DNA of 64,000 nt from positions 27,355 to 91,354 of the forward strand of contig JAFAUB010000166.1 in the NCBI GenBank assembly GCA_019243635.1, given 5' to 3'. The translations under genes were made by a program, and so were the position numbers. Below are positions 1 to 9,918 of the stretch, one piece after another. The notes below the pieces were generated by a model that made no database searches, had not been told where the DNA came from, and worked only from the letters and a program-made list of their open reading frames with translations. Every line of letters starts with the position of its first letter. Position 1 is the first letter of the stretch. Source of the stretch: Pseudonocardiales bacterium. Lineage in GTDB: Bacteria > Actinomycetota > Actinomycetes > Mycobacteriales > Pseudonocardiaceae.

Positions 1-1187
1 CGCTGCGCAACCCCGACCTCGCCAAGACCTACCGGGAGATCGGCGAGGGCGGGATCAGCGCGCTCTACGGCGGCTCGATCGGTGCCGACCTGGTCCAGGC
101 CGTACAGCACCCGCCGCTGGCACCCCGTGCCACGCTGTCGGCAAGGCCCGGCTCGATGACGCTGTCGGACCTGCGTGCCTACCGCGCGCTGGACGCCGAC
201 CCGACGCACGTGAGCTACCGTGGCCTGGACGTGTACGGCATGGCGCCGTCCTCCAGCGGAGGTGTCACCGACGGCGAGGCGCTCAACATCCTGGGCAACT
301 TCGACCTGTCCGCGATGAGCCGGGTACAGGCGCTGCACCACTACCTGGAGGCCAGCCGGCTGGCGTTCGCCGACCGTAACCGCTACCTCGGCGACCCCCG
401 GTATGTGAACGTACCGCAGCAGCAGCTGCTCTCGACGTCCTTCAGCCGCCAACGCGCCTGTCTCATCGACCCGGCCAAGGCCGGCACCGGCCCGGTCACG
501 GCGGGGGACCCGGTCTCCGCATCACGCGGCTGCGCGCCGGTCGGCGCGGCCGTCACGGTGCCCGACCGGGAGCACCACACCAACCACTTCGTGGTCGTCG
601 ACGGTGCGGGCGACGTCGTGTCGTATACCAACACGATCGAGGAGATAGGTGGCAGCGGGATCGTGGTGCCCGGCCGCGGGTTCCTGCTCAACAACGAGCT
701 GACCGACTTCAACTTCGCGCCCACGCAGGGCGGCGCGACCGATCCCAACCTGCCGGCGGCCGGCAAGCGGCCGGGCTCGAGCATGTCACCGACCATCGTG
801 CTGAAGGACGACCGTCCGTTCCTGGCGGTCGGCTCGCCGGGGGGCGCCACGATCATCACCACGGTGCTGCAGATCCTGGTCAACCGGATCGACCTCGGCA
901 TGAGCCTGCCGGATGCGATCGCCGCGCCCCGCGCCTCGCAGCGCGACGCCGCGACCACCCAGGCCGAGCCGGCGTTCGTCGCGGCGTCCACCACGCCTGG
1001 CCTGCAGGCGCTCGGGCACAGGTTTGTGATCAGGGACACCTCGCCGCTGGACCCCACTATCAAGATCAACCCGGAGATCGGCGTGGCGTCGGGACTGGAG
1101 TTCCTTCCCGGCGGCACGGTGCTCGCCGCCGGGGAGCCGACCCGCAACGGCGGCAGCGCAGCCGGCGTCGTCAGCCCCACCCGCTGA
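1..1187 (+). CDS. ggt: Gamma-glutamyltransferase, 3' part (5' end outside window)
   Basis: Ntn-hydrolase that cleaves or transfers the gamma-glutamyl group of glutathione and related compounds; normally an exported, self-cleaving precursor. The reading frame is open from base 3, so the gene begins upstream of the window; the first in-frame ATG at 156 is internal. The probable nucleophilic Thr lies at 579-581 in the HHTNHF context, followed by VVVDGAGDVVSYTNT and the LLNNELTDFNF stretch typical of the small subunit. The oxyanion-region motif GKRPGSSMSPT and the GSPGGATIITT motif follow. The C-terminus appears complete. It converges with recG, and the two stop codons sit in the arms of one hairpin. 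Family assignment is firm; the exact substrate is not visible. Confidence 0.93.
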   Translation, partial: LRNPDLAKTYREIGEGGISALYGGSIGADLVQAVQHPPLAPRATLSARPGSMTLSDLRAYRALDADPTHVSYRGLDVYGMAPSSSGGVTDGEALNILGNFDLSAMSRVQALHHYLEASRLAFADRNRYLGDPRYVNVPQQQLLSTSFSRQRACLIDPAKAGTGPVTAGDPVSASRGCAPVGAAVTVPDREHHTNHFVVVDGAGDVVSYTNTIEEIGGSGIVVPGRGFLLNNELTDFNFAPTQGGATDPNLPAAGKRPGSSMSPTIVLKDDRPFLAVGSPGGATIITTVLQILVNRIDLGMSLPDAIAAPRASQRDAATTQAEPAFVAASTTPGLQALGHRFVIRDTSPLDPTIKINPEIGVASGLEFLPGGTVLAAGEPTRNGGSAAGVVSPTR

Positions 1188-1204
1188 CCCCGGCGAGGGG
1201 TCAG
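1184..1204. terminator. Hairpin between convergent ggt and recG
   Basis: CTGACCCC (1184-1191) and GGGGTCAG (1197-1204) form a perfect 8-bp stem with a 5-nt loop. The TGA of ggt and the TGA of recG (read on the other strand) lie inside the two arms, so one hairpin could end both transcripts. There is no U-tract, as is common in high-GC actinobacteria. Confidence 0.45.
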
Positions 1205-3384
1205 ATCTTCTGGAGGAACCGGGCACGCTCCTCGTCGAGCAGGTCGGCGGCCAGGCGGGCCAGGCCGGGGTGCCCGGTGAGGCCAGGATCGGCCGCGACC
1301 AGCCGCTGAGCGGTCTCCCGTGCCTGGCCGATGAGGTCCGCGTCGCGCAGCAGCGACAGCAGCTTGAGCCCGGAACGGCGGCCGGACTGCACCGCGCCGA
1401 GCACGTCTCCCTCGTGGCGCAGCTCCAGGTCCCGCTGGGCCAGCTCGAACCCGTCGGTGGTGGCGGCCACGGCGCCCAGCCGCTCCCGGGCGGTGCTGCC
1501 CTCCGGGAAGTCGGTCACCAGCAGGCACAGCCCAGGATGCGACCCCCGGCCGACCCGACCGCGCAGCTGGTGTAGCTGGCTGACCCCGAACCGCTGCGCG
1601 TCCATGATCACCATGACGGTGGCGTTGGGCACGTCCACGCCGACCTCGATGACGGTGGTGGCCACCAGCACATCGATCTCGCCGGCGGTGAACGACCGCA
1701 TCACGGCGTCCTTGTCGGCACCCGGCAGGCGGCCGTGCAGCACCCCCAGCCGCAGTCCGGCCAGCGGACCTTCCTCGAGCCGAGGAGCCAGGTCGAGCAC
1801 CGCCAGCGGTGGGCGCTCGCCGTCCTCGCCGGCGGCGTCCTCATCGGCGGTGTCCTCGCCGACGGCGTCCGCACCGCCGATCCGCGGGCAGACGACATAG
1901 GCCTGCCGGCCGGCGGCGACCTCCTCGGTGATCCGCCGCCACACCCGGTCCAGCCAGCCGGGTTTCTCCCCGACCGGCACCACCGTGGTCGAGATCGGTG
2001 ACCGGCCGCTCGGTAGCTCGCGCAGCGCGGAGACCTCCAGGTCACCGTAGACGGTCATCGCGACGGTGCGCGGGATCGGCGTCGCGGTCATCACCAGCAC
2101 GTGCGGGCTGGTGCCGTCGGCCGCCCTGGCGCGTAGCGCGTCGCGCTGCTCGACACCGAAGCGGTGCTGCTCGTCGACCACCACCAGGCCCAGGTCGGCG
2201 AAGGACACCCGATCCTGGATCAGGGCGTGCGTGCCGACCACGATCCCGGCCGCACCGCTGGCCACGTCCAGCAGCGCCCGCTTGCGGTCCCGGGCCGGCA
2301 GTGAGCCGGTGAGCAGGACGATCCGGGTGGCCTGCTCGGCTGACCCCAGCTCGCCGGCCCGACCATGCTCGCCCAGCATCGCTCGCAGGGACCGGGCGTG
2401 CTGCGCGGCGAGCACCTCGGTGGGCGCCAGCAGCACCGCCTGCCGTCCCGCGTCGAGGACCCGCAGCATCGCGCGCAGCGCCACCACGGTCTTCCCCGAC
2501 CCGACCTCGCCCTGCAGCAACCGGTTCATCGGATGCTCACCGGCCAGCTCAGCGGCCAGCAGCTCACCCACCTCCCGCTGCCCGGCGGTCAACGTGAAGG
2601 GCAGCACGCTATCGAACGCGGCGGCCAGCCCACCGTCCCGGCGCGGGCAGGCCGGCGCGGGCCGGGACGACGCCTCCTGACGGCGCCGCGCGAGGGTGAG
2701 CTGCACCGCCATCGCCTCATCCCACTTCAGCCGGCGCTGCGCGGTGGCGATCTGCGCGCGGTCATCACAGCGGTGCACGGCCCGCAACGCCGCGCCCAGC
2801 TCCGGCAGCCGGTGCGCCGCGCGCAAGGACGGCGGCAGCGGGTCGGTCGGGTCGTCCAGGACGTCGAAGACCTGCCGGACACAGAGCTGGATCGTCCAGG
2901 ACGGCAGGTCCTTGGTGGCGGGATAGACCGGGATCAGTGGCCGGGCGAACTCGGCGAGCTGGTCCGCGTCGCCGTCGAGCAGCTGGTACCTCGGGTGGGT
3001 GAGCTGCAGGGTGCGGGCTTTGCCGTACCTCGTCACTCGGCCCGCGAACAACGCCTTCCGCCCAGGGGTGAGCACCTCGGGCAGGTGTCTCTGGTTGAAG
3101 AAAGTGAGGTCCAGCTCGCGGGTGCCGTCCCAGATCACCGCGTGCTGGATGGTGCCGTTCTTCCGCTGCATCCGCCGGGAGCCGCACTTGCGGACCTCGG
3201 CGACGACGGTGACGTCCTCCCCCGCCGCCAGATCCGCGATCGGGGTGAGCTGGCCCTGGTCGGCGTACCGGCGTGGGTAGTGTCGCAACAGGTCACCGAC
3301 GGTGTGCACGTCCAGCTGCCCGGCCAGCAGCGTCGCTGATCTCGCGTCGAGCACCCGGTCCAGCGCGTCATCCATCCCGGCCAC
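1201..3384 (-). CDS. recG: ATP-dependent DNA helicase RecG
   Basis: Superfamily-2 helicase that remodels stalled replication forks and Holliday junctions. The 727-residue product has an N-terminal OB-fold wedge region (about 45-130), Walker A GEVGSGKT at 292-299, the DEQH box at 404-407 and TATPIPRT (433-440), then the helicase C half. An acidic, repetitive insertion ([15 protein letters not shown] type) sits in the C-terminal helicase part, where homologues usually have a short loop. It starts at ATG 3384; a second Met lies at residue 4. It is divergent from rpmB. The DAK-type kinase gene often found next to recG in actinobacteria is absent here. Confidence 0.97.
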   Translation of the reverse strand: MAGMDDALDRVLDARSATLLAGQLDVHTVGDLLRHYPRRYADQGQLTPIADLAAGEDVTVVAEVRKCGSRRMQRKNGTIQHAVIWDGTRELDLTFFNQRHLPEVLTPGRKALFAGRVTRYGKARTLQLTHPRYQLLDGDADQLAEFARPLIPVYPATKDLPSWTIQLCVRQVFDVLDDPTDPLPPSLRAAHRLPELGAALRAVHRCDDRAQIATAQRRLKWDEAMAVQLTLARRRQEASSRPAPACPRRDGGLAAAFDSVLPFTLTAGQREVGELLAAELAGEHPMNRLLQGEVGSGKTVVALRAMLRVLDAGRQAVLLAPTEVLAAQHARSLRAMLGEHGRAGELGSAEQATRIVLLTGSLPARDRKRALLDVASGAAGIVVGTHALIQDRVSFADLGLVVVDEQHRFGVEQRDALRARAADGTSPHVLVMTATPIPRTVAMTVYGDLEVSALRELPSGRSPISTTVVPVGEKPGWLDRVWRRITEEVAAGRQAYVVCPRIGGADAVGEDTADEDAAGEDGERPPLAVLDLAPRLEEGPLAGLRLGVLHGRLPGADKDAVMRSFTAGEIDVLVATTVIEVGVDVPNATVMVIMDAQRFGVSQLHQLRGRVGRGSHPGLCLLVTDFPEGSTARERLGAVAATTDGFELAQRDLELRHEGDVLGAVQSGRRSGLKLLSLLRDADLIGQARETAQRLVAADPGLTGHPGLARLAADLLDEERARFLQKI

Positions 3385-3539
3385 GGCTTACCCCACCCTG
3401 CTTGAAGAGCCACCACCGAGGAAGGTTACCGATCCGCTGCTGTCCCCGGTGGGTAGCGCCGCGCACCGTGGGGTTACCCTTACCGGGCCGCCGCACTAGC
3501 GGGCGTGCCACCCTATGCGACGAACCCAGGGAGTGTGAC

Positions 3540-3731
3540 ATGGCTGCCGTGTGCGACGTCTGCGGCAAGGGACCGGGCTTCGGCATGTCGGTCTCGCACT
3601 CGCACCGGCGGACCCACCGCCGGTGGAACCCGAACATCCAGACCGTCCGAGCGAAGATCGGCGCTAGCCGGCGCCGCCGCCTGAACGTCTGCACCTCCTG
3701 CCTCAAAGCGGGCAAAGTCTCGCGAGGCTGA
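3540..3731 (+). CDS. rpmB: 50S ribosomal protein L28, zinc-binding type
   Basis: Structural protein of the large ribosomal subunit. The 63-residue product begins [15 protein letters not shown] and ends LKAGKVSRG. It keeps two CxxC pairs (C5/C8 and C51/C54), so this is the Zn-ribbon (C+) form; actinobacteria often also encode a Zn-independent paralogue used under zinc limitation. The ATG is preceded by CAGGGAG. It is divergently arranged with recG across about 155 bp that should hold both promoters. Confidence 0.97.
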   Translation: MAAVCDVCGKGPGFGMSVSHSHRRTHRRWNPNIQTVRAKIGASRRRRLNVCTSCLKAGKVSRG

Positions 3732-3969
3732 CCGCCCTCGGAGCGCCATTCGGAGCCGAGTCGGCCTAAGTGAGTTGCAGGCAGAGGCTGATGTGGTCCG
3801 CTCCGAGCCCACAGCTGCGGCTTGGGAGCCGGTGGGCACCGAGTACGCCCGGCTGCCACGATGCCGTGGCCACGGGTGCTGAGTAGTCGCCCGAGCGCAT
3901 GTGACCGCTCTGCGGGTCCCCGTTACCCGATCGGGGGTCAGCGGCTAGCCTGACGCCGGACTGATCTCG

Positions 3970-4929
3970 GTGAATGATAGTGGTGAACTCGTGAGCAATG
4001 GCGCGACTGTCGGCGGCTCAGGGCATCTGGGAGATCGCCTAGCGCGGCTGCGAAGGCTTGCTGACCTGAGTCAGGAGATCTTGGCGGAACGCTCCGGGAT
4101 TTCCGTCGATGGGATCCGGAAGCTGGAGCAGCACCGGAAACATTCGGTGCGGCTGCCCATTCTGCACAAGCTGGCCACCGGCCTCGGGGTTGAGGTCACA
4201 GCGTTGTCAGGTGATCCTCCAGCGCTGTCGGCTGAGCAGGGCGAGTCCCCGGGACTGGTGGCCATTCGTCGGGCGATCATGTCGTCTCAGCTGGCGCCGA
4301 CGCCAGAGCCTGACAGTGCTGAGCCGCTCTCCCTCGACCTGCTGAGGGAAGAGATCGCTGAGGGCTGGACACTCCACCACGCGGCCGCGTTCGGACAGTT
4401 AGTGCGGTCGCTGCCGGAGATTATCGACGACGCTAGGATTGCTGTGGCGGTAGGACAAGGAGACCAACGCGAAGCAGCACAGGTCGCCCTAGGCAAAGCG
4501 CTCCAGCTTGGCGGCCATCTGGCCATCAGGTTGGGCAAGACAGACCTAGCGCTGTCGAGTTCGGAGAGGGGACTGCGAGCAGCGGATTCGGGAGACGATC
4601 CGCTGCCGGCTCCGAGGGTCTCTAACTCGATCGCCTGAGCGTATCAACGACAGAACCGCTTGGCTGACGTACAGCGCCTCGCTGTTCACGCTGCGGATAG
4701 CGTCGAGCGCAACGGCCTTCGGATCGCGAATCAAATGCTAGCATGGGGTGGCTTGTTGATCTCCGCAGCGACCAGTACCGGACGAGAAGGCGATGACGAA
4801 CAGGCTGGCGACATACTCAAGGTCGCCGAAACCGCAACAGGGCGTCTTGCGACGGTTAGCGGAGATCCTCGGGGTCACCGACTAGCGCAACGTCACCAGA
4901 CTAGGACGTTCCGTCCCTGTGCCGCCTAG
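3970..4929 (+). pseudogene. XRE-family regulator with TPR-like C-terminus, broken by in-frame TGA
   Basis: The first 222 codons encode an XRE helix-turn-helix (LARLRRLADLSQEILAERSG, residues about 24-43, with GIRKLEQ as the recognition region) followed by the start of a TPR-like sensor domain (RLGKTDLALSSSERGLRAA). A TGA at 4636-4638 ends the frame. The same frame then continues with AYQRQNRLADVQRLAVHAADSVERN and QMLAWGGLLISAATSTGRE, exactly what this family shows next. The stop falls where relatives carry Trp (SLAWAL-type motif), so a TGG to TGA change is the simplest reading (inference). The C-terminal end after about 4870 is also lost. Such regulators sit next to small genes in Pseudonocardiaceae and Streptomyces, as here. 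Confidence 0.75.
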
Positions 4930-5057
4930 CTTTGCCACGCCACACTCTGCCCTGCCGACCTCCCGTCGTCTCTTGGCTGGTCGGCGGCCTGTCCGGCCCT
5001 GCCCTGGTCACGGCCGGACAGGCCCCCAAGAAGTCGAGCGTGGGAGGGCGGTTCTCG

Positions 5058-5267
5058 GTGGACACGGTAATGCAGCGGAAGAACGAGCGCGGCCGATCGG
5101 CCGTGGATGGGCGCCGTATTGATGATGCGCAGGCGTGCACTGTGGTGGTGCATGAGGTGGGCAGCGGGTGGACACTGTATCCCCATGGTGCCGGGCAGCT
5201 CGGTGTGAGCTTGGAGATGGCGGCGGCGGTTCGGGTAGCTGAGGCGATTCTGGCTGGTGTCCGGTGA
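5058..5267 (+). CDS. Small hypothetical protein (69 aa), partner of the XRE regulator
   Basis: Unrecognised function. GTG 5058 is chosen because GGGAGGG (5042-5048) lies 9 nt upstream; ATG 5070 is an alternative. The product has a hydrophilic N-terminus (QRKNERGRSAVDGRR), then a compact part with CTVVVHEVGSGWTLYPHG and an Ala-rich C-terminal helix (EMAAAVRVAEAILAG). Its stop overlaps the next start as GTGA, suggesting translational coupling. Small proteins of this kind following an XRE/TPR regulator are common in this family of bacteria. Confidence 0.6.
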   Translation: MDTVMQRKNERGRSAVDGRRIDDAQACTVVVHEVGSGWTLYPHGAGQLGVSLEMAAAVRVAEAILAGVR

Positions 5268-5581
5268 GCGCGGCGCGGTTGTACTCGGTGGCGCGGTCGG
5301 ATGTTGCGTGTGAGTCCTGGTGCGATCCGCGCTGGTATAGCCCGGGTATCCAGTGCCGTAGCGCTCCGGTGCAGGTCGATACCGCTGCGGCGCGCTACAC
5401 GCTGAGTTTGCGGCGCTGGTGGGTCGATCGGAAAGACCCGGACGCGGATAGCAGGACATGTGGAGGAACTACTTTATCGGCGAGTGCGGGCACTGGGTGT
5501 ACTTCACCGGACAGGCGTTACACGTCGGACCGTGGCGCGAGTGCGAGACCGAACCGGCTGCGAGAGGCCCGGGGTGACTGA
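5264..5581 (+). CDS. Hypothetical protein, C-terminal half possibly frameshifted
   Basis: Starts at GTG 5264, overlapping the preceding stop by 4 nt. The first part (YSVARSDVACESWCDPRW, RYTLSLRRWWVDRKDPD) looks like a real protein with several Trp and Cys. From about 5450 the frame becomes low-complexity (Ser/Thr/Arg). An alternative frame there, ATG 5458 to TGA 5577, gives a more protein-like 39-residue string containing GECGHWVYFTG and GPWRECETEP. So there may be a frameshift near 5450 or two separate small genes. Function unknown. Confidence 0.45.
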   Translation: MSAARLYSVARSDVACESWCDPRWYSPGIQCRSAPVQVDTAAARYTLSLRRWWVDRKDPDADSRTCGGTTLSASAGTGCTSPDRRYTSDRGASARPNRLREARGD

Positions 5582-5625
5582 GAGCCCGGACGTGCTCTAG
5601 CCGAATCGCGGTTCTGAGCTATGAG

Positions 5626-6303
5626 CTAGGGCAGAGCCCAGTCGACGGGGTCGGCTCCCAGGTCGGTGAGCATCTGGTTGGCACGGGTGAAGGGGCGGGA
5701 GCCGAAGAAGCCGCGATCGGCTGACATCGGCGATGGGTGCGCGGACTCGACGCACGGCACGTCGGAGAGCATCGGACGCAGCGTGCGAGCGTCCCGGCCC
5801 CACAGAATCGCGACCAGCGGGCGGGCTGGACGTGCCACCAGCGCACGGATGGCCTGCTCGGTGACCTCCTCCCAACCCTTGCCGCGGTGCGAGCCCGGAC
5901 GCCCAGGCTCCACCGTGAGCACCCTGTTGAGCAGCAGTACGCCGCGCCCGGCCCACGGGCTGAGATCCCCGCTGGACGGGGTGGGCAGTCCGAGGTCGTC
6001 GCTGTACTCCCGGAAGATGTTGGCCAGGCTGCGCGGCAGCGGTCGCACCCCCGGCTCGACCGAGAATGACAGCCCCACCGCGTGACCTGGGGTCGGATAG
6101 GGGTCCTGGCCGACGATGAGTACCCGTACCTGGTCGAAAGGTTGGGTGAAGGCTCGCAGGATGTTGGCTCCGGAGGGCAGGTAGCGTCGCCCCGCGGCGA
6201 GCTCGGCCCGGAGGAACTCACCGGCGGCGGCAATCTGGCCGGCCACCGGCTCCAGCGCACCGGCCCAGCCGGTTTCGACGATCTCGTCCACAGCTGCTGG
6301 CAT
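5626..6303 (-). CDS. ung: Uracil-DNA glycosylase, family 1
   Basis: Removes uracil from DNA to start base excision repair. From ATG 6303 the product is 225 residues, the normal family length; the longer upstream frame (to 6381) overlaps thiL and is not supported. The water-activating loop GQDPYP is at 65-70 (catalytic Asp67), [10 protein letters not shown] at 123-132, and the minor-groove loop HPSPMS at 189-194 followed by GFFGSRPF. It lies 59 bp downstream of thiL on the same strand, probably co-transcribed. Confidence 0.96.
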   Translation of the reverse strand: MPAAVDEIVETGWAGALEPVAGQIAAAGEFLRAELAAGRRYLPSGANILRAFTQPFDQVRVLIVGQDPYPTPGHAVGLSFSVEPGVRPLPRSLANIFREYSDDLGLPTPSSGDLSPWAGRGVLLLNRVLTVEPGRPGSHRGKGWEEVTEQAIRALVARPARPLVAILWGRDARTLRPMLSDVPCVESAHPSPMSADRGFFGSRPFTRANQMLTDLGADPVDWALP

Positions 6304-6362
6304 GGCCGGCAGCCTACGGCTAGCACGTGAGTGACGATACGAGGGATGACCCGCATCGCCAC

Positions 6363-7352
6363 TCACGCGAAGTGCTCCCACCCCGCTGGGAACACGTCAT
6401 AAGCGTCACCGTCGACAGTCACGCCACGGCCCTGGCGCACCACGCCGAGCTCCGTCCACCCGGCGGGCAGCGCGACACCAGCGGGAAAACACGCCAGCAA
6501 GGCGTGGTCATCCCCCCCGGTGAGCACCCAGTGCAGCGCGTCGGCGCCCAGCGCCGAGGCCACCTCGGCCACCGTGGCGGCTACCGGCACCGCCGCCGAG
6601 TCGATGTCGATGCCGACACCGGAGGCCTCGGCGAGGTGTCCAGCGTCGGCGAGCAGGCCATCCGAGACATCGATCATCGCCGTGGCGCCCGCCGCGGCGG
6701 CTCGAGTGCCGGCGCCGTAAGGAGGCTCCGGCACTCGATGGGCACCCACCACCGCCGGCGGAGATCGGAACCCCCGGCGAAGCACCGCAAGACCCGCGGC
6801 GGCCCAGCCCAGCCTGCCGCACAGCCCGAGCACGTCCCCGGGCCGGGCACCGGATCTGGTGACCGGTGGCCGGCCTCGCAGGTCGCCCAGCGCGGTCACC
6901 GACACCACGAGCTCCGCGCAGCTGACCACGTCGCCGCCGACGATGCCGGCACCGGCCTGCTCGGCCTCCTCCCACATCCCGGCGGCCAGCCCATCCACAG
7001 TAGACACCGGGGTGCGTCCGGGCACGGCCAGCCCGACGACCAGCGCGGTGGGCACCGCACCCATTGCCACCACGTCGGCCAGGTTGGCGGCCACCGCCTT
7101 GCGCCCGACCTGGTGCGGGGTGGACCAGTCCAGCCGGAAGTGCACCCCCTCGACGAGCACGTCGGTGCTCACCACCACCCGGCCGTCCGCGGCGACCAGC
7201 ACCGCTGCGTCGTCCCCCGGGCCGAGCAAGGTGGCCACCGGTAGTCGCCGGCCCGAGGTGATCCGGGCGATGAGCCTGAACTCCCCCAGCTCGGCCACCG
7301 AGCCCGGGTCGGACGGCGGCGGGTCAGGTGGGGCACCTCCAGCAGCGCACAC
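6363..7352 (-). CDS. thiL: Thiamine-monophosphate kinase
   Basis: Phosphorylates thiamine monophosphate to thiamine diphosphate, the last step of cofactor B1 synthesis. Recognised by [13 protein letters not shown] at the N-terminus, [58 protein letters not shown] and [15 protein letters not shown]. The PurM/ThiL metal and ATP-binding Asp residues are intact. GTG 7352 is preferred (AGGGA 7 nt upstream, 329 residues); GTG 7358 and an ATG at 7436 that would overlap the divergent gene are alternatives. The ung gene follows. Confidence 0.95.
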   Translation of the reverse strand: MCAAGGAPPDPPPSDPGSVAELGEFRLIARITSGRRLPVATLLGPGDDAAVLVAADGRVVVSTDVLVEGVHFRLDWSTPHQVGRKAVAANLADVVAMGAVPTALVVGLAVPGRTPVSTVDGLAAGMWEEAEQAGAGIVGGDVVSCAELVVSVTALGDLRGRPPVTRSGARPGDVLGLCGRLGWAAAGLAVLRRGFRSPPAVVGAHRVPEPPYGAGTRAAAAGATAMIDVSDGLLADAGHLAEASGVGIDIDSAAVPVAATVAEVASALGADALHWVLTGGDDHALLACFPAGVALPAGWTELGVVRQGRGVTVDGDAYDVFPAGWEHFA

Positions 7353-7423
7353 AGTCACATCCCTGGTCCAGGCGGTAGGTTTCGTTCTACTCCGACGGAG
7401 CCGACGAGACGAAGGGTCACGCC

Positions 7424-7660
7424 GTGGTTCAGGCATACATCCTCATCCAGACCGAGGTCGGCAAGGCCGCTGCGGTGGTCGCGGCGGTGTCGAGCCTGCC
7501 CGGCGTCGCGAGCGCGGAGGACGTCACCGGCCCCTACGACGTGATCGTGCGGGCGGAGGCCGCCGACGTGGACCAGTTGGGCCAGCTCGTGGTGGCCAGG
7601 GTGCAGACGGTGGAGGGCATCACCCGCACACTGACCTGCCCCGTCGTACACCTGTCCTGA
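7424..7660 (+). CDS. Stand-alone Lrp/AsnC ligand-binding (RAM) domain protein
   Basis: A 78-residue protein made only of the alpha/beta RAM sensor domain of Lrp/AsnC regulators (VQAYILIQTEVGKAAAVVAAVSSLPGVASAEDV, then GPYDVIVRAEA and the C-terminal strand), with no helix-turn-helix. Such proteins bind amino acids or modulate full-length Lrp partners in other organisms; here the partner is unknown. GTG start at 7424. It is divergent from thiL and is followed after 11 bp by a DUF3515 gene, an arrangement common in actinobacteria. Confidence 0.88.
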   Translation: MVQAYILIQTEVGKAAAVVAAVSSLPGVASAEDVTGPYDVIVRAEAADVDQLGQLVVARVQTVEGITRTLTCPVVHLS

Positions 7661-7671
7661 CGGCGCCCGGC

Positions 7672-8214
7672 GTGTTCTCCTCCATCGCCGCACGGCCGGC
7701 CGGCGCCCCGCGTTGGCCGCTCGGGATCGCCCTGGCCCTGGCGGTGGCCCTGGTGGTGGGAGTGCTCATCGCTGCCGCGATGGTACGCGGCCAGGCTCCA
7801 GGTCCGCTGAGGCTTGCCACCCTGCCCGCTCCGTCGGCCGGTTCCGTAGACTGCGTGCGGCTACTGGCAGCACTGCCCGAGAAGCTGGACGGGGGCGAGA
7901 TGGGTGCCTTGGAACGACGGCAGCTCGCCGCGCCGGCCCCTGCGGGCACGGCCGGCTGGGGTGAGCCACCGGTGGTGCTGCGCTGCGGGCTCGACCGGCC
8001 TGCCGAGCTCACCGCGACCTCTCGACTGCTGGACGTCTCCGGAGTGCAGTTCCTCGAGATCGTCAACCCCGACACGAGCGCCTGGGTCGCGGTGGACCGA
8101 GGGGTCTATGTCTCGGTGGCCCTGCCACCCACGAGCGGCAGCGGACCGCTGCAGCAAGTCGCCGCGGTGATCGCGAGCACCCTGCCGCGGCGCGAGGTGG
8201 ACGTCCCGCTCTGA
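7672..8214 (+). CDS. DUF3515 membrane-anchored protein
   Basis: A 180-residue protein with one N-terminal transmembrane segment (about residues 17-36, LGIALALAVALVVGVLIAAA) and an extracytoplasmic domain containing two Cys (VDCVRLLAALPEKL and VVLRCGLDRPAEL), the conserved DUF3515 pattern. Function unknown; it neighbours thiL and ddl in many actinobacteria, including the Rv2980-type locus. GTG 7672, 11 bp after the preceding stop, is the likely start; the longer upstream frame is a shadow of thiL. Confidence 0.85.
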   Translation: MFSSIAARPAGAPRWPLGIALALAVALVVGVLIAAAMVRGQAPGPLRLATLPAPSAGSVDCVRLLAALPEKLDGGEMGALERRQLAAPAPAGTAGWGEPPVVLRCGLDRPAELTATSRLLDVSGVQFLEIVNPDTSAWVAVDRGVYVSVALPPTSGSGPLQQVAAVIASTLPRREVDVPL

Positions 8215-8219
8215 TCGCG

Positions 8220-8720
8220 CTACATCCGGTACAGTCCGGTCAGCACCCGCTCCATCATCGAGAGGTCCGGCGCGTTCCCCCAGCCCCTGGGGTTGCGGTG
8301 CACGCGCACCAAGCCGGTGTCGATCATGTCGGCGAGCAGCACCCGGGCCACTCCCAGCGGCAGCGTGAGCAGGGCGGCGACCTCGGCGACCGAGCGGATG
8401 TCGGCGCACAGCTCAGCGATCGCGGCATGCTCGGCGGAACAGATCGCCGCCACGTTTCGACCCTCGTCGCTAGTGGACACCAGCGTCTCGAGGGCGAGGT
8501 CGGTCACCGGCCGGGTACGCCCTCGGGTCCAGGTGTAGGGACGGACGGCGACCCGGAAGTCCTCCGGCTCATCCCGTTCCGCGACTGCCCACTCGTCCGC
8601 GACGTGATCGTCTGGTTGCGCGTGCCGGGCCCGATAACCGTCCCGGCTCGGACCGTTGCTTCCGAATGAGAGGAACAATCGCGATACCTCCACGCCGGAC
8701 GTCAGAACCCCGGAGCACAC
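8220..8720 (-). CDS. Orphan DUF742 protein
   Basis: Contains the complete DUF742 domain (VRPYTWTRGRTRP, ALETLVSTS, EHAAIAELCADIRSVAEVAALLTLPLGVARVLLADM, then DLSMMERVLTGLYRM), a winged-helix-like fold. In Streptomyces conservons this protein (CvnC-type) works with a sensor kinase, a roadblock protein and a small GTPase. None of those partners is adjacent here. The first about 55 residues are poorly conserved, so the start (GTG 8720 or GTG 8693) is uncertain. It converges with the DUF3515 gene, 5 bp apart. Confidence 0.8.
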   Translation of the reverse strand: MCSGVLTSGVEVSRLFLSFGSNGPSRDGYRARHAQPDDHVADEWAVAERDEPEDFRVAVRPYTWTRGRTRPVTDLALETLVSTSDEGRNVAAICSAEHAAIAELCADIRSVAEVAALLTLPLGVARVLLADMIDTGLVRVHRNPRGWGNAPDLSMMERVLTGLYRM

Positions 8721-8795
8721 CAGCGGACCGCACGGGCGGACCCCTCTGCTTAACTAGTAGTTCATGACTAGGTCGCTGGAGTTCACCCGATCGAC

Positions 8796-9896
8796 TCAGC
8801 GCAGTCCGGTGCCGCGGGCGAGCGCGGTGTCGACCAAGATCGACAACAGGGTGGGATAGTCCACCCCGGTCACCGCCCACATCCGGGGGTACATCGAGAT
8901 CGGCGTGAAGCCGGGCATCGTGTTGATCTCGTTGACAGTCAGCGCATCATCTGGTCCGACGAAGAAGTCCACCCGGGCGAGACCCTGGCAATCCAGCGAG
9001 CGGAACGCCGCAACCGCCATCGACTGCAGCTCGGCGGTGACGTCATCATTGAGCTTGGCGGGGATGTCGAACTCACACGCGTCATCCAGGTACTTGGCGT
9101 CGAAGTCATACCAACCCGCGCCGTCCCGCGCCACCACACGGATCTCCGCGGGCAGCGACGCCTCGACCCGGCCGTCGGGGAACTCCAGCACCCCGCACTC
9201 GACCTCGCGGCCGGTCACCGCCGCCTCGACGAGCACCTTGGGATCGAAGGCGCGAGCGGTGGCGATCGCCGAGGGCAGCTCGGACCAGTCCGCCACCTTG
9301 GTGATGCCCATCGATGAGCCCGCTCTAGCCGGTTTGACGAACACCGGCAGGCCCAGCCGCCGGCGCTGCGCCGCGGTGAGGACAGCGTCACCACCGCGCA
9401 GCACCACGGTGTCGGTGACCGGCAGACCCGCGACACCCAACAGCTTGCGGGCGAACTCCTTGTCCATTGCGACCGCGCTGGCCAGCACTCCCGAACCGAT
9501 GTAGGGCAGGTCGGCCAGCTCTAGCAGCCCCTGGATCGTGCCGTCCTCACCGAAAGCCCCGTGCAGCACCGGGAACACCACATCCACACCGGAGAGCACC
9601 TCGCCGGGCGCCTCGCCCGCGATGCGCACCAGCTCGCGCCGGGTCGGGTCCCCGGGCAGGGCAAGCGCCGTGGCGGTGCCGTCCACGGCCGGCAGCATAC
9701 GGTCCCGAATCGCCAGCTCGGCCGGCTCGCCGGTACCCAGCACCCAGGCACCGTCGGCGCTGATGCCGACCGGGATGACCTCGAACCGGGTCCGGTCCAG
9801 GTGCGTCAGCACACTTCCCGCCGACACGCAGGAGATCGCGTGCTCGCCGCTGCGGCCACCGAAGACGACCGCGACGCGCACCTTGCGACCCATCAT
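8796..9896 (-). CDS. ddl: D-alanine--D-alanine ligase
   Basis: ATP-grasp enzyme that makes the D-Ala-D-Ala dipeptide of peptidoglycan. The 366-residue product shows [19 protein letters not shown] at the N-terminus, [48 protein letters not shown], and the metal-binding end [26 protein letters not shown]. It is preceded by a long palindrome (9919-10004) that separates it from the upstream same-strand cysteine dioxygenase gene. Start ATG 9896; ATG 9893 is an alternative. Confidence 0.96.
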   Translation of the reverse strand: MMGRKVRVAVVFGGRSGEHAISCVSAGSVLTHLDRTRFEVIPVGISADGAWVLGTGEPAELAIRDRMLPAVDGTATALALPGDPTRRELVRIAGEAPGEVLSGVDVVFPVLHGAFGEDGTIQGLLELADLPYIGSGVLASAVAMDKEFARKLLGVAGLPVTDTVVLRGGDAVLTAAQRRRLGLPVFVKPARAGSSMGITKVADWSELPSAIATARAFDPKVLVEAAVTGREVECGVLEFPDGRVEASLPAEIRVVARDGAGWYDFDAKYLDDACEFDIPAKLNDDVTAELQSMAVAAFRSLDCQGLARVDFFVGPDDALTVNEINTMPGFTPISMYPRMWAVTGVDYPTLLSILVDTALARGTGLR

Positions 9897-9918
9897 GGCG
9901 GCACCCTACCCCCGCCCA

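Noticed and set aside
383..1528. A 381-codon frame antisense to ggt running into recG
   Set aside because: Spans two real genes on conserved coding strands; composition is Arg/Pro/Ser-rich shadow type.
4636..4638. Reassigned TGA or selenocysteine codon
   Set aside because: Most intact genes here end in TGA, there is no SECIS-like hairpin, and the gene also lacks its 3' end, so simple decay is more likely.
6859..7671. Long N-terminal extension of the DUF3515 protein
   Set aside because: It overlaps thiL antisense and the Lrp-domain gene; the transmembrane segment and conserved domain begin after 7672.
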